Below, piece by piece: positions 16,679-25,447 of a stretch of 64,000 nt of DNA. Position 1 is the stretch's first letter; every line of letters starts with the position of its first letter. Location of the stretch: assembly GCF_001750105.1 (NCBI RefSeq), contig NZ_CP014143.1, positions 1,471,001 to 1,535,000 on the forward strand. Direction: 5' to 3'. The position numbers and the translations under genes were made by a program. The notes under the pieces were generated by a model. That model had not been told where the DNA came from, searched no databases, and was given only the letters and a program-made list of their open reading frames with translations. The DNA comes from Microbulbifer aggregans. Lineage in GTDB: Bacteria; Pseudomonadota; Gammaproteobacteria; Pseudomonadales; Cellvibrionaceae.

Positions 16679-19299
16679 CACTGTTTCAGTTGTTCTCTCT
16701 GTTCGAAGTTGGGGATGCCCTGACTGAGCATCCGGGTCACCGTTGTGCCCAGGCTGGCGAGCCCCTTGAGCTGGAACTCTATGTAAACACCCTCGTCGAA
16801 CTCAAGCTCCTCGGGGGCTACGACGTCGGCCAGGTCGTTGTCCAGGGTGCGGCGCCAGGCGAGACGCACCATATAACAGCAGCTGTCATATTCGACGCCC
16901 GCGACGTATTCCAGTTCCCGGTCGAAGGTCAGGTCGTAATTGGCCCGTGCCAGCAGCGCGGTAGTGGGCGACACCGGCAGTACCAAAGAGGCGTCTATCT
17001 GATCGATGGAGCCACTGATTAGCTGGCCATTGAGGTCCACCACTTCGGGCCGGCGCAGATAGCGATAGCCCACATTAAACAGGCGGAAGTCCTTGTCCAG
17101 GTAGCGCAGGGTGACGTTGCCCCGGTTCAGCTCGCCCTCGTCGTCATCGTAGATGAGTTCGCTGCTGATGCGCATGGACTGTATCGGGCGACTCTCCAGG
17201 CGGGCGGCAAACTCTGACCGGGGTGCGTCCTCGACGATGCCGCGAAGGGTTGTCTCGCGGTCCTCCAGGTAGAAGATCTGGCCGCCGCTCAGCGCGAACA
17301 GGTCGCGGCCGCTGACGGGATCAATAATACGGCTGGTCAGGCCCACGGCGACACGGTCCGCATCGTCGATACGGTCGTTGCCGGTAAAACGGCTGTCGCG
17401 GAACAGCTGGTCGTAGCTGAAAGTAAAGAGCGAGGTATCGAACAGCAGGTCATTGCCGCCGTCCCCGGGGCTGGTGCTGACGTCGATAAAGTCGCTCTGA
17501 TCCGCTTTCGAGCTCACCAGGGTAAAGAAGCGCGGCTCGAGCGTCTGCACCAGGTCAAAGCCAAACACGCTGGCATCGCGTTCAAAAAAGAGCCCGCTGT
17601 CCAGGGTGAACTGTCCGGCGGAAGCCTCGGGTGAGTCGCTGGCCTCCGGATTGAGGAACTGGTCATCGATCTGATAGCCGAGATAGCGTGCGGCGATTCC
17701 TGGAGTGAAGTAACCCCACAGCCATTGCTTGTCCCACTCCAGCTCGTAGTCCAGGCGCAGGCGATCGGCATTGACAAAATTGCGAGTGCGTTCGGTGACG
17801 CTGTCCGGGTCACCCACGTCGGCAATAAAACGGATGGTTTGCTCTTCTTCGTGATCCCAGGCGGTGACCTCGTGATCCAGGCTCAGGCCCCAGTCGCCCC
17901 AGCGGTAGTCACCGTCGATATCCAGCCGCGGCAGCTGCCGGTAGGTATCGAAGCGGTCCTTGACCAGCTGCTGGTAATCCTGGGCGCGCAGGGTTGCTGT
18001 CCAGTTCTCGTTGAACAGGCTCGCTTCCGCGCGCTGGTTGAGGCTGGTTTCGGCGGAAACACTGAGGTTGGCGGTATCCAGGTCGCGAAAATAGTCGGGG
18101 TCGCTGACCTTGGCATAGTCGATGTTGGTGCGCCAGAAGGTGCTCGCGGTGCCCTGTTGCTCGAAGTTGACCAGCCAGCGGTCTTCGCCCTTGGCTGGCA
18201 GCACCAGATCCTCGGGGAACCCCTGGCGGATCAGGTCCTCGGCATCCTCGTCGTCGCCGCCTTTGTCATCGGGCAGGCCGGCAGCGCGCAGCTCGGAGTT
18301 GAACAGCTGGCTCAGGTGGCGCACCTCGACCTCGGCGCCGGTGCCTCGGTACTGGATGTAACGCGGCACGATGGTGGCGTCCATCTGGGGTGCGATGTTC
18401 CAGTAATAGGGAATGGCGATGTCCCAGCCGTTTTCATCGCTGTTACTGATGCTTGGAAACAGCAGGCCGGATAGCCGTTCGCTGCCCACCGGGAAACGCA
18501 GGTAAGGAAAATAGAACAGCGGCACATCGAGGATCTCGAGGCGCACATTACGCGCTGTTCCCTGGCGCTCCACATTGTCGATGTGAATTTCGCCGCCGCG
18601 CATCTGCCATACCACGTTGCCTGGCTCGCAGCGGGTGTAGTTGCCATCGGTCAGGATCAGCTCACCACTGGCCTCGCGGGAGGCAAAGCTGGCGCTGCCG
18701 TGCACGAATTGGTTGTGAATGACGTAGGTGGCGTCCTCGATCTCCGCCGCCTGGCTGTCGGTCTGTATCTCGGCGGCGCGACCCCGCACCAGCAGATTCG
18801 GCTCGCGGATTTCAATAGCTCCGCGCAGTGTGGCGGTGCTTTCGTTGCGGTTGACGTCTACCTGGTCCGCAAACAGTTGTCGGTAGCCTTGGGTGACATG
18901 CACATTGCCCCGCAGGCGCGCGGTGCCGTCGTCCAGCCACTCCGAGGAATCGGCAGTGGCGCGCAGTGGCGCTTCCTCTGGTGCCAGGTTTGCATCGGTA
19001 TAGTCCCGCGGCGGCGCCACAAAGGCGCCGCTACATGCGCTTGGTTGGGCGGGCTGCATCCCCGGGGGCAGCTGCCAGGCGGGCAACCAGTCGAGATAGA
19101 GGTAGGGGTTGTAATCGACAGCCGCCTCCTCTGACTGCTCCAGCGGCGTCAGCGCACTGCCGGAGTCGGCGGTTTCCGCCCACAGGGGGCCCGCAACGGC
19201 AAGGCCGGCCACTCCGAGGGCGCCAAGTCCCATCGTGCGCGGGCGGGAAATCTGTGCAATCGCCATAGCAAGGCGCTGCCAGCGGGAGGGTTCCAGCAT
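16678..19299 (-). CDS. lptD: LPS-assembly outer membrane protein
   Basis: Beta-barrel that inserts LPS into the outer leaflet together with the lipoprotein LptE. The 873-residue protein has a long basic N-terminus with a hydrophobic stretch ending in AGPLWA, then the periplasmic beta-jellyroll with repeats such as TARLRGNVHV and STATLRGAIEI, then a large barrel. All four conserved cysteines are visible: one in QPSACS, one in YTRCEPGN and the adjacent pair in YDSCCYM; in E. coli they form the interlocked disulfides needed for function, which links this gene to dsbD in the window. The ATG at 19299 is chosen because upstream sequence in frame has no signal-peptide character, but it lacks a clear Shine-Dalgarno site. 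Confidence 0.95.
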   Translation of the reverse strand: MLEPSRWQRLAMAIAQISRPRTMGLGALGVAGLAVAGPLWAETADSGSALTPLEQSEEAAVDYNPYLYLDWLPAWQLPPGMQPAQPSACSGAFVAPPRDYTDANLAPEEAPLRATADSSEWLDDGTARLRGNVHVTQGYRQLFADQVDVNRNESTATLRGAIEIREPNLLVRGRAAEIQTDSQAAEIEDATYVIHNQFVHGSASFASREASGELILTDGNYTRCEPGNVVWQMRGGEIHIDNVERQGTARNVRLEILDVPLFYFPYLRFPVGSERLSGLLFPSISNSDENGWDIAIPYYWNIAPQMDATIVPRYIQYRGTGAEVEVRHLSQLFNSELRAAGLPDDKGGDDEDAEDLIRQGFPEDLVLPAKGEDRWLVNFEQQGTASTFWRTNIDYAKVSDPDYFRDLDTANLSVSAETSLNQRAEASLFNENWTATLRAQDYQQLVKDRFDTYRQLPRLDIDGDYRWGDWGLSLDHEVTAWDHEEEQTIRFIADVGDPDSVTERTRNFVNADRLRLDYELEWDKQWLWGYFTPGIAARYLGYQIDDQFLNPEASDSPEASAGQFTLDSGLFFERDASVFGFDLVQTLEPRFFTLVSSKADQSDFIDVSTSPGDGGNDLLFDTSLFTFSYDQLFRDSRFTGNDRIDDADRVAVGLTSRIIDPVSGRDLFALSGGQIFYLEDRETTLRGIVEDAPRSEFAARLESRPIQSMRISSELIYDDDEGELNRGNVTLRYLDKDFRLFNVGYRYLRRPEVVDLNGQLISGSIDQIDASLVLPVSPTTALLARANYDLTFDRELEYVAGVEYDSCCYMVRLAWRRTLDNDLADVVAPEELEFDEGVYIEFQLKGLASLGTTVTRMLSQGIPNFEQREQLKQ

Positions 19300-19668
19300 C
19301 GGGTGTTTGGTTCCGACTGTCGTTAGTGTTTCTTCCTGGGGGGAGCGCGCGCAGTCACGCGCCAAAAAATCAGCCCGCAATTCTACTTGAATGTAGACAC
19401 CGTTAACACTACGAGCCGAAGACTGGGAGGCAGACCGTCGTTTGCAGTGATAGCGGCTAAACTGAAAGGCCGGCCGCCTGTGGACGGACGGCCTGGATTT
19501 GGGTGCGTTTGGCGCGATTGGCGTCATGTGCAACTTCCGTCGATGCCCGGTGGTCCAATACTGCAGTGGACGCACCGGCCCCGGATATGGCGAAATGGGG
19601 GCTTTTGCTGGACGGGGAGTCCCGCCCCGTTACAATGCGGCCCGTGATATTTGGAGTAGCAGTGGCTC
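19300..19668. other. Divergent promoter region between lptD and amgK
   Basis: This 369-base gap separates two diverging envelope operons. A TACAAT box at 19631-19636 could be the -10 of the amgK promoter, though no good -35 is at 16-18 bases. On the lptD side TAGAAT lies 17 bases after TGTTAA, weak for sigma 70. An imperfect inverted repeat AGGCCG/CGGCCT occurs around 19467-19494. I see no small gene. Confidence 0.4.
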
Positions 19669-20748
19669 ATGAGTGAGCGTTCGACAGATGCAGTGGATCA
19701 GCGGCGCGAGGCGTTGCGCGGCTGGGCCGGGCGCGCTCTGGAAGCCGGCGATAGCCTGACGCTGCAGCCTCTGGCGGGAGATGCGGGTTTTCGTCGCTAT
19801 TTCCGCACCCTCACCGTGCCTAGCCTGATTGCGGTGGACTCACCGCCTGCCCGTACCAATCCCGCACGCTTCGTCGCGGTGGCGGATTATCTCCGCCGCC
19901 ACGGTATTCACACGCCGATGGTTACACAGGCAGATGTGGAGCACGGCTTTATGCTGCTTGAGGATCTGGGTGATTGTCAGCTGCTCAGTATTTTGGATGA
20001 GGGCAGTGTTGAGGGCCTTTACGGGGAGGTACTGAACGAACTCCTCTGCCTGCAGCAGATCCCTCCCTGCGGAGACCTTTTTCCACAGTACAACCGGGAG
20101 TTGCTCCTGACCGAGATGCGTATCCTGCCCGAGTGGCTGGCGGGGCAGTTGCTCGGTTATTCCCTCAGCGAGGAGGAGTCTGCACTTCTGGAGCGGACCT
20201 TCGGCCTGTTGCTGGACTCCGCCGTCGAGCAGCCTCAGGTGCTGGTGCACCGCGATTACCACAGTCGTAACCTGATGGTCCGCGACGGTGAGCGGCCTGG
20301 CGTTGTGGATTTCCAGGACGCCGTGTGGGGGCCGGTCACCTATGATCTGGTGTCCCTGTTGCGGGACTGCTACATCCGCTGGCCGCGGGAGCGGGTGGAG
20401 CGCTGGGCGCTCTGCTATGCCGCCACTGCAGAATCTGCCGGCATCCTGTCGTCGGTGGATCAAGAGACGTTCCTGCGCTGGTTCGACTGGATGGGCCTGC
20501 AACGGCATATCAAGGTGCTGGGGCTGTTCCCGCGCCTCTGGCTCAGAGACGGTAAACCGGGATATCTGCCGGATCTGCCTCTCGTCATCCGCTATACCCT
20601 GGAGGTGGCCGCGCGCTACCCGGAGATGGCGCCCTTCGCCGACTGGTTCCAGCAGGCCCTGTTGCCGTTGATTGAGCGCCAGAGCTGGTACCGAGACTAC
20701 CGGACTGCCGGCGAACCGGGTGCTTCATTGCAAAGAATTCCTCAATGA
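19669..20748 (+). CDS. amgK: Anomeric N-acetylmuramate/N-acetylglucosamine kinase
   Basis: Phosphorylates the anomeric hydroxyl of MurNAc and GlcNAc recovered from cell-wall turnover, giving MurNAc-1-phosphate. The 359-residue protein is an aminoglycoside phosphotransferase-type kinase: HRDYHSRNLM near residue 197 is the catalytic loop, DFQDA near 218 the metal-binding loop, and LLEDLGDC near 95 the hinge. It overlaps murU by four bases, the next enzyme of the recycling pathway described in Pseudomonas putida. That route bypasses de novo synthesis and can lower fosfomycin sensitivity. The identity rests on the pair with murU. Confidence 0.93.
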   Translation: MSERSTDAVDQRREALRGWAGRALEAGDSLTLQPLAGDAGFRRYFRTLTVPSLIAVDSPPARTNPARFVAVADYLRRHGIHTPMVTQADVEHGFMLLEDLGDCQLLSILDEGSVEGLYGEVLNELLCLQQIPPCGDLFPQYNRELLLTEMRILPEWLAGQLLGYSLSEEESALLERTFGLLLDSAVEQPQVLVHRDYHSRNLMVRDGERPGVVDFQDAVWGPVTYDLVSLLRDCYIRWPRERVERWALCYAATAESAGILSSVDQETFLRWFDWMGLQRHIKVLGLFPRLWLRDGKPGYLPDLPLVIRYTLEVAARYPEMAPFADWFQQALLPLIERQSWYRDYRTAGEPGASLQRIPQ

Positions 20749-21449
20749 CCGCAAGAGAACAGACAGAGATCCCAACGGCGATGCTGCTGGCCGCCGGTTA
20801 CGGCAAGCGCATGCGCCCGCTCACCGACCAGACCCCAAAGCCGCTGCTGCAGGTGGCGGGCAAGCCCTTGATCGAGCATGCCCTGGAGCGACTCGCCGCC
20901 ATCGGAGTGCGTCGGGTGGTGATCAACCTCGGCCACTTGGGCGAGAAGATCCGGGCGCGCCTGGGGAGTGGTGAACGCTGGGGGCTGGATATCCGCTATT
21001 CCGTCGAAGTGGAGCCGCTGGAGACTGCCGGTGGCATCATCAAGGCGCTGCCGTTGCTGGGCGAGGCTCCCTTCCTGGTGGTCAACGGCGATGTCTGGTG
21101 TGATTTTGACCTGTCCGGCTGGCTGGCGGAGCCGCTTCCGGAAGGTTGCCCCGGGCGCCTGCTGATGGTGCCCAACCCGCCTCACAATCCCGAAGGCGAT
21201 TTCGGTATCGACCATGGCCTGCTTTCCGGCACAGCCAAGCCCCGCTATACGTTTTCCGGCATTAGCTGGCTGCGCCCGGAGATGCTGACGGGCTACCCCA
21301 AAATGCGTCCCTGCTTCGGGCTCGGCGAAATCTTTGTGCATAACGAGGGGCGCCTGCAGGCGGAGCTCTTTAGGGGCGACTGGTGCGATGTAGGCACTCC
21401 GGAGCGTCTGCAACGACTGGATGCCCGCCTGCGAGGCAGTGTGGCCTGA
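20745..21449 (+). CDS. murU: N-acetylmuramate alpha-1-phosphate uridylyltransferase
   Basis: Converts MurNAc-1-phosphate and UTP to UDP-MurNAc in the peptidoglycan recycling shortcut. The 234-residue nucleotidyltransferase has LLAAGYGKRMRPLT near residues 14-27 (the G-x-G-x-R-x-R-P-L-T signature), TPKPLL shortly after and NGDVWCDFDL near 108 with a metal-binding Asp. Its ATG overlaps the amgK stop as ATGA. Short length without a C-terminal left-handed helix domain fits MurU rather than GlmU or RmlA. Confidence 0.93.
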   Translation: MTAREQTEIPTAMLLAAGYGKRMRPLTDQTPKPLLQVAGKPLIEHALERLAAIGVRRVVINLGHLGEKIRARLGSGERWGLDIRYSVEVEPLETAGGIIKALPLLGEAPFLVVNGDVWCDFDLSGWLAEPLPEGCPGRLLMVPNPPHNPEGDFGIDHGLLSGTAKPRYTFSGISWLRPEMLTGYPKMRPCFGLGEIFVHNEGRLQAELFRGDWCDVGTPERLQRLDARLRGSVA

Positions 21450-21524
21450 AGTCTGTGCCGGATTTCCGGTACACTCCCGCCTCCACGCCCCACTCGCGGG
21501 CCTAATGCACTGGGAAGACTGCAC

Positions 21525-22190
21525 ATGACGGATTTCAAGATTGCCCCCTCGATTCTCTCCGCCAACTTCGCCCGCTTGGGGGAGGAAGTAGACGCGGTGC
21601 TGGAAGCCGGCGCGGACTGGGTGCACTTCGACGTGATGGACAACCATTACGTCCCCAATCTGACCATTGGGCCCATGGTCTGTCAGGCCCTGCGCAAGCA
21701 TGGCGTCAAGGCGCCGATCGACGTGCACCTGATGGTTGAACCGGTGGACGACATGATCCGCATGTTCGCCGATGCCGGGGCCACCTACATTACGTTTCAC
21801 CCGGAAGCCTCACGCCATGTTGACCGCTCGCTGCAGCTCATCCGCAGTCTCGGCTGCAAGGCCGGGCTGGTGCTGAATCCGGCCACCGGCCTGGACTCGA
21901 TCCGCTATGTGATGGACAAGCTGGATATGCTGCTGCTGATGTCCGTGAACCCCGGATTTGGCGGTCAGAAGTTCATTCCCGCAACCCTGTGCAAGCTGGG
22001 TGAGGCGAGAAAGCTGATTGATGATTCCGGCCTCGACATCCGTCTCGAGATTGATGGTGGCGTGACCCGGGACAATATCGCGGAAATCGCCGCTGCCGGC
22101 GCAGATACCTTTGTGGCCGGCTCCGCGATCTTCAATGCGGAAGATTACGAGGAAGTGATTTCAGCGATGCGCGCGGCGCTGGAAAGTTAG
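21525..22190 (+). CDS. rpe: Ribulose-phosphate 3-epimerase
   Basis: Interconverts ribulose-5-phosphate and xylulose-5-phosphate in the pentose phosphate pathway. The 221-residue TIM barrel begins [15 protein letters not shown] and has the metal-binding [12 protein letters not shown] near residue 35, HLMVEP near 68, the [10 protein letters not shown] loop near 140 and EIDGGV near 178. In many relatives gph (phosphoglycolate phosphatase) lies between rpe and trpE; here it is absent and a leader region follows. Confidence 0.97.
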   Translation: MTDFKIAPSILSANFARLGEEVDAVLEAGADWVHFDVMDNHYVPNLTIGPMVCQALRKHGVKAPIDVHLMVEPVDDMIRMFADAGATYITFHPEASRHVDRSLQLIRSLGCKAGLVLNPATGLDSIRYVMDKLDMLLLMSVNPGFGGQKFIPATLCKLGEARKLIDDSGLDIRLEIDGGVTRDNIAEIAAAGADTFVAGSAIFNAEDYEEVISAMRAALES

Positions 22191-22213
22191 TTTCCTGTCC
22201 TAGGCTCCCCGGT

Positions 22214-22237
22214 TGGCGGGCCAGTGCTTGTCCGCCA
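22214..22237 (+). other. Stem-loop downstream of rpe
   Basis: TGGCGG (22214-22219) pairs with CCGCCA (22232-22237) around a 12-base loop, 24 bases after the rpe stop. There is no T-run. It overlaps the proposed trp -35 element, so it may matter for either rpe mRNA stability or nothing at all. Confidence 0.3.
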
Positions 22238-22256
22238 GCGGCTGGATTTGTAAACT
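22228..22256 (+). promoter_or_regulatory. Probable trp operon promoter
   Basis: TTGTCC (22228-22233), a 17-base spacer and TAAACT (22251-22256). Transcription would start near 22263, about 20 bases before the leader peptide start, the same layout as the E. coli trp leader. A short perfect dyad, CTCGT-ACA-ACGAG (22263-22275), covers the likely start site and the leader Shine-Dalgarno. Confidence 0.55.
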
Positions 22257-22283
22257 TGTCGGCTCGTACAACGAGGCAGTCCC

Positions 22284-22331
22284 GTGAACCCACTCGTCCC
22301 CCACATCTCCAGCTGGCGATGGCGCCGCTGA
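22284..22331 (+). CDS. trpL: trp operon leader peptide with two Trp codons
   Basis: A 15-codon frame starting at GTG with GAGG seven bases upstream encodes MNPLVPHISSWRWRR and stops at TGA. Two of the four residues at positions 11-14 are Trp (codons TGG at 22314 and 22320), a high local density for the rarest amino acid. It lies between a promoter and trpE and is followed by alternative hairpins, as expected for ribosome-mediated attenuation: when charged tRNA-Trp is scarce the ribosome stalls at the Trp codons and changes the RNA fold. The assignment is from position and composition; such leaders share little sequence. Confidence 0.7.
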   Translation: MNPLVPHISSWRWRR

Positions 22332-22340
22332 CCCGCTGAG

Positions 22341-22397
22341 GCCCGCAGTATTGATGCGAGCCCCTTTCCTGCGGGCGGAGTCTGTCTGAACCGCCCG
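22341..22397 (+). promoter_or_regulatory. Mutually exclusive hairpins of the trp attenuator
   Basis: GCCCGCAG (22341-22348) can pair with CTGCGGGC (22369-22376). The alternative CGGGCGG (22372-22378) can pair with CCGCCCG (22391-22397). The two share bases 22372-22376, so only one can form at a time, like the 2:3 and 3:4 stems of a trp attenuator. The second stem is not followed by a T-run, so termination may be Rho-dependent or the control may act on trpE translation, whose start is 57 bases further on. Confidence 0.5.
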
Positions 22398-22454
22398 AGT
22401 TGCCGATACCCCAGGTAATTACTTCGGTAAAAGACCAGAGCACCCGGAGTCGCC

Positions 22455-23966
22455 ATGACACCCAGCGAATACAGCCAACTTGCGTCCGCGGGATACAACC
22501 GTATTCCCCTGGTTCGGCGCGTCTTGGCCGATATTGAGACGCCACTGTCCACCTATTTGAAACTGGCCGCCGGCCGCCACAGCTACCTGTTTGAATCCGT
22601 GCAGGGGGGCGAGAAGTGGGGGCGCTATTCCATTATTGGCCTGCCGGCTCGCACTCTGCTGACGGTCCGCGGGCACGAGGTGACCGTCGAGACCGATGGT
22701 GAGGTCACCGAGCGCCTGCAAAGTGCCGACCCGCTCGCCTTTGTGGAGGAATTCCAGCAGCGCTACCGGGTGCCGGAGCTTCCGGGGCTGCCCCGCTTCA
22801 ACGGCGGGCTGGTCGGGTATTTCGGCTACGATTGCGTGCGCTATATCGAGCCGCGCCTTGCCGATTCGGCACCCCCGGATACCCTGGGTAATCCGGATAT
22901 CCTGTTGATGGTCAGTGACGAGCTGGTGGTGTTCGACAACCTGGCCGGCGCAGTGATTTTTATCGTGCATGCGGATCCTAGCCGGGAGGGAGACTACCAG
23001 CGGGCGCAGCAGCGCCTCGACGGGCTGGTGGAGAAGCTTTCCCAGCCACTGCCGGACACAGTACCCCTGGACCTCGACGGTGCCGGTCTTGATGAAAGCG
23101 CCTTCCGTTCGCACTTCGGTGAGGAGGCCTTCAAGCGCGGCGTCGACAAGGTCAAGGAGTACATCCTCGCCGGCGACGTGATGCAGGTAGTGCCATCGCA
23201 GCGGCTGTCGGCACCGTTCGATGCGCCGCCGCTGAACCTGTACCGGGCGCTGCGCAGTCTCAATCCCTCTCCCTATATGTACTTCCTCGACCTGGGCGAT
23301 CACCAGGTGGTGGGGTCTAGCCCGGAAATCCTCGTGCACCTGGAAGAGGGCGACATGACTGTGCGTCCGTTGGCCGGCACCCGCCGCCGAGGTGCCACTG
23401 AGGCCGAGGACGAGGCACTCGAGCGGGAACTGCTCGCTGACCCGAAGGAAATTGCCGAGCACTTGATGCTGATCGACCTGGGGCGCAACGACGTGGGCCG
23501 GGTGGCCGAGACCGGCAGCGTGAAGGTCACCGAGCAGATGGTGGTGGAACGCTATTCCCACGTCATGCATATCACCTCCAACGTCACCGGGCGCCTGAAA
23601 CAGGGGCTCACGGGCATCGATGCGCTGCGCGCGGCGTTGCCGGCCGGGACGCTCTCCGGTGCCCCCAAGATCCGGGCCATGGAGATCATTGACGAACTGG
23701 AGCCCGAGAAACGGGGCATTTATGGCGGGGCGGTGGGTTACCTGGCCTGGAACGGCAATATGGACACGGCCATCGCCATCCGCACTGCAGTCATCAAGGA
23801 CGGCCAGGTCTTTATCCAGGCCGGAGCCGGTCTGGTGGCTGATTCGGAGCCCCAGGCAGAATGGGACGAGACAATGAACAAGGCCCGGGCGCTATTCCGG
23901 GCCACGGCCATGGCCACCGCTGACAGCGCGCGGCGGGGGCAAGTTGAGGTAGAGCATAATGAGTGA
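22455..23966 (+). CDS. trpE: Anthranilate synthase component I
   Basis: Converts chorismate with ammonia from TrpG to anthranilate, the first step of tryptophan synthesis. The 503-residue protein has an N-terminal regulatory part with HSYLFESV near residue 48 (the LLES-type feedback site) and the chorismate-binding domain, with [10 protein letters not shown] near 300, [18 protein letters not shown] near 330 in two pieces, and [15 protein letters not shown] near 395. The ATG at 22455 has CCGGAG upstream. Its end overlaps the start of an ion channel gene by 8 bases, so the channel is coupled to it. Confidence 0.97.
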   Translation: MTPSEYSQLASAGYNRIPLVRRVLADIETPLSTYLKLAAGRHSYLFESVQGGEKWGRYSIIGLPARTLLTVRGHEVTVETDGEVTERLQSADPLAFVEEFQQRYRVPELPGLPRFNGGLVGYFGYDCVRYIEPRLADSAPPDTLGNPDILLMVSDELVVFDNLAGAVIFIVHADPSREGDYQRAQQRLDGLVEKLSQPLPDTVPLDLDGAGLDESAFRSHFGEEAFKRGVDKVKEYILAGDVMQVVPSQRLSAPFDAPPLNLYRALRSLNPSPYMYFLDLGDHQVVGSSPEILVHLEEGDMTVRPLAGTRRRGATEAEDEALERELLADPKEIAEHLMLIDLGRNDVGRVAETGSVKVTEQMVVERYSHVMHITSNVTGRLKQGLTGIDALRAALPAGTLSGAPKIRAMEIIDELEPEKRGIYGGAVGYLAWNGNMDTAIAIRTAVIKDGQVFIQAGAGLVADSEPQAEWDETMNKARALFRATAMATADSARRGQVEVEHNE

Positions 23967-24831
23967 ATTGTCGGCGCGGCCGGTGTTACCGCTGGCGGAA
24001 ATATGCCAGCGGATAGTCGCAGCCCCCCTGTTCAACCAGGTGATTATCGGTCTGATTCTTCTGAACGGCGTTGCCGTGGGTATGGAGACTTCCACCTGGG
24101 TCACCGAGCGCTTCGGTGATTTCCTGCACGGCATCAATGAGCTGATCCTCGCCGCCTTTGTGGTGGAGGCGCTGGTGAAGATGGCTGCCCACGGCAACCG
24201 ACCATGGCGCTACTTCGCCAGCGGCTGGAACTGTTTCGATTTCACCATCATCGCCCTCAGCCTGATCCCCGCTGCAGGGCCTCTGGCCACCCTGGCGCGC
24301 CTAGTGCGGGTGTTGCGGGTACTGCGCCTGGTTTCTGCATTTCCGGAGCTGCGCCTGCTGGTGGATACCCTGCTGCGCAGCCTGCCGAGCATGTTCCACA
24401 TTGCGCTGTTGATGGGGATCATCTTTTATATATACGGTGTCGCCGGTTATTTTCTTTTTCACGAAATTGACCCGACACACTGGCGGAGCCTGCCGATTGC
24501 ACTGCTGAGCCTGTTTCGTATCGTCACCTTCGAGGACTGGACCGACATCATGTACACCGCCATGGAGGCGATGCCCTGGGCATGGGTGTACTTCGTGAGC
24601 TTTGTGGTCATGGGTGCGTTCGTGATGATCAACCTGTTTATCGGTGTGGTGCTGAACAATCTCGAGGAGGCCAAGTTGCGCCGCCTGGACGAGCTGCAAC
24701 TGCCTCCCAGCCAAACCGAGATATTGCGCGAGCTGCGCGCTACACAAGAAGCCTTGGCCCGTTTGCAGAAGCGTATGCAGGATATACCGCTCGAGCCGGC
24801 AGAGAAGACACCCGGAGGATCTGCGCGATGA
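23959..24831 (+). CDS. Single-domain voltage-gated cation channel (NaChBac-like) inside the trp operon
   Basis: A 290-residue ion transport protein with six membrane segments, expected to work as a tetramer in the inner membrane. The S4 sensor has Arg114, Arg117, Arg120 and Arg123 at three-residue spacing. The pore loop reads T190-F-E-D-W-T-D196. S6 ends [12 protein letters not shown], and a heptad-like coiled coil (about residues 248-275) follows, as in bacterial sodium channels. The sodium channel NavAb has TLESWSM in this position; here Asp stands at positions 193 and 196, the places where acidic substitutions turn NavAb into a calcium channel. Calcium permeability is therefore inferred. 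The gene overlaps trpE by 8 bases and trpG by 4, so it is part of the operon. Confidence 0.9.
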   Translation: MSELSARPVLPLAEICQRIVAAPLFNQVIIGLILLNGVAVGMETSTWVTERFGDFLHGINELILAAFVVEALVKMAAHGNRPWRYFASGWNCFDFTIIALSLIPAAGPLATLARLVRVLRVLRLVSAFPELRLLVDTLLRSLPSMFHIALLMGIIFYIYGVAGYFLFHEIDPTHWRSLPIALLSLFRIVTFEDWTDIMYTAMEAMPWAWVYFVSFVVMGAFVMINLFIGVVLNNLEEAKLRRLDELQLPPSQTEILRELRATQEALARLQKRMQDIPLEPAEKTPGGSAR

Positions 24832-25406
24832 TTTTGATGATCGATAACTACGACTCCTTTACCTGGAACGTAGTGCAGTACATGGCGGAGCTGGGTGCGG
24901 ACGTGGTGGTCAAGCGCAACGACGAGATCGCCGTGGCTGATATCGAGGAAATGGCACCGGAGAAAATTGTGATTTCCCCCGGTCCGTGTACGCCCAATGA
25001 GGCGGGTATCTCCCTCGACACCATCCGTCGTTTCGCCGGGCGTACCCCCATTCTGGGGATCTGTTTGGGGCACCAGAGTATCGGCCAGGTGTTTGGCGGG
25101 CGTGTGGTGCGCGCCGGCAAGGTGATGCACGGTAAGACATCTCCCATCGTGCACAACAACCTGGGGGTGTTCCACAACCTGTCGAACCCGTTCGAGGCCA
25201 CCCGCTACCATTCGCTGGTGGTAGAAAAAGGCAGCCTGCCGGATTGCCTGGAGGTCACCGCCTGGACCGAGACCGAGGACGGGGAGATCGATGAGATCAT
25301 GGGGCTGCGTCACCGCGAGCTGGCGGTGGAAGGGGTGCAATTCCATCCCGAGTCGATCCTCACTCAGCACGGCCACGATATGCTGCGCAACTTCCTCGAG
25401 TCCTGA
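24828..25406 (+). CDS. trpG: Anthranilate synthase component II (glutamine amidotransferase)
   Basis: Hydrolyses glutamine and passes ammonia to TrpE. The 192-residue class I amidotransferase has [11 protein letters not shown] at the N-terminus, the nucleophile Cys in [11 protein letters not shown] near residue 80 and the His-Glu pair in GVQFHPESI near 170. Its ATG overlaps the channel gene stop as ATGA and has GGAGGA upstream. In many bacteria TrpG also serves p-aminobenzoate synthesis (PabA); no other copy is in the window to test this. Confidence 0.97.
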   Translation: MILMIDNYDSFTWNVVQYMAELGADVVVKRNDEIAVADIEEMAPEKIVISPGPCTPNEAGISLDTIRRFAGRTPILGICLGHQSIGQVFGGRVVRAGKVMHGKTSPIVHNNLGVFHNLSNPFEATRYHSLVVEKGSLPDCLEVTAWTETEDGEIDEIMGLRHRELAVEGVQFHPESILTQHGHDMLRNFLES

Positions 25407-25447
25407 AGCGACCCGAGTCACTCAACGAAAACAACAAGGGGAGGGGT

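Noticed and set aside
20742..21800. 352-codon frame opposite murU and rpe
   Set aside because: Crosses two real genes and their boundary; no conserved motif.
22419..23570. 383-codon frame opposite trpE
   Set aside because: Mirror image of trpE codons with no family features; it also covers the trp leader.
23959..24831. Channel gene as a recent mobile insertion
   Set aside because: It overlaps both neighbours in coding phase, has matching codon use and GC, and no flanking repeats or integrase are visible.
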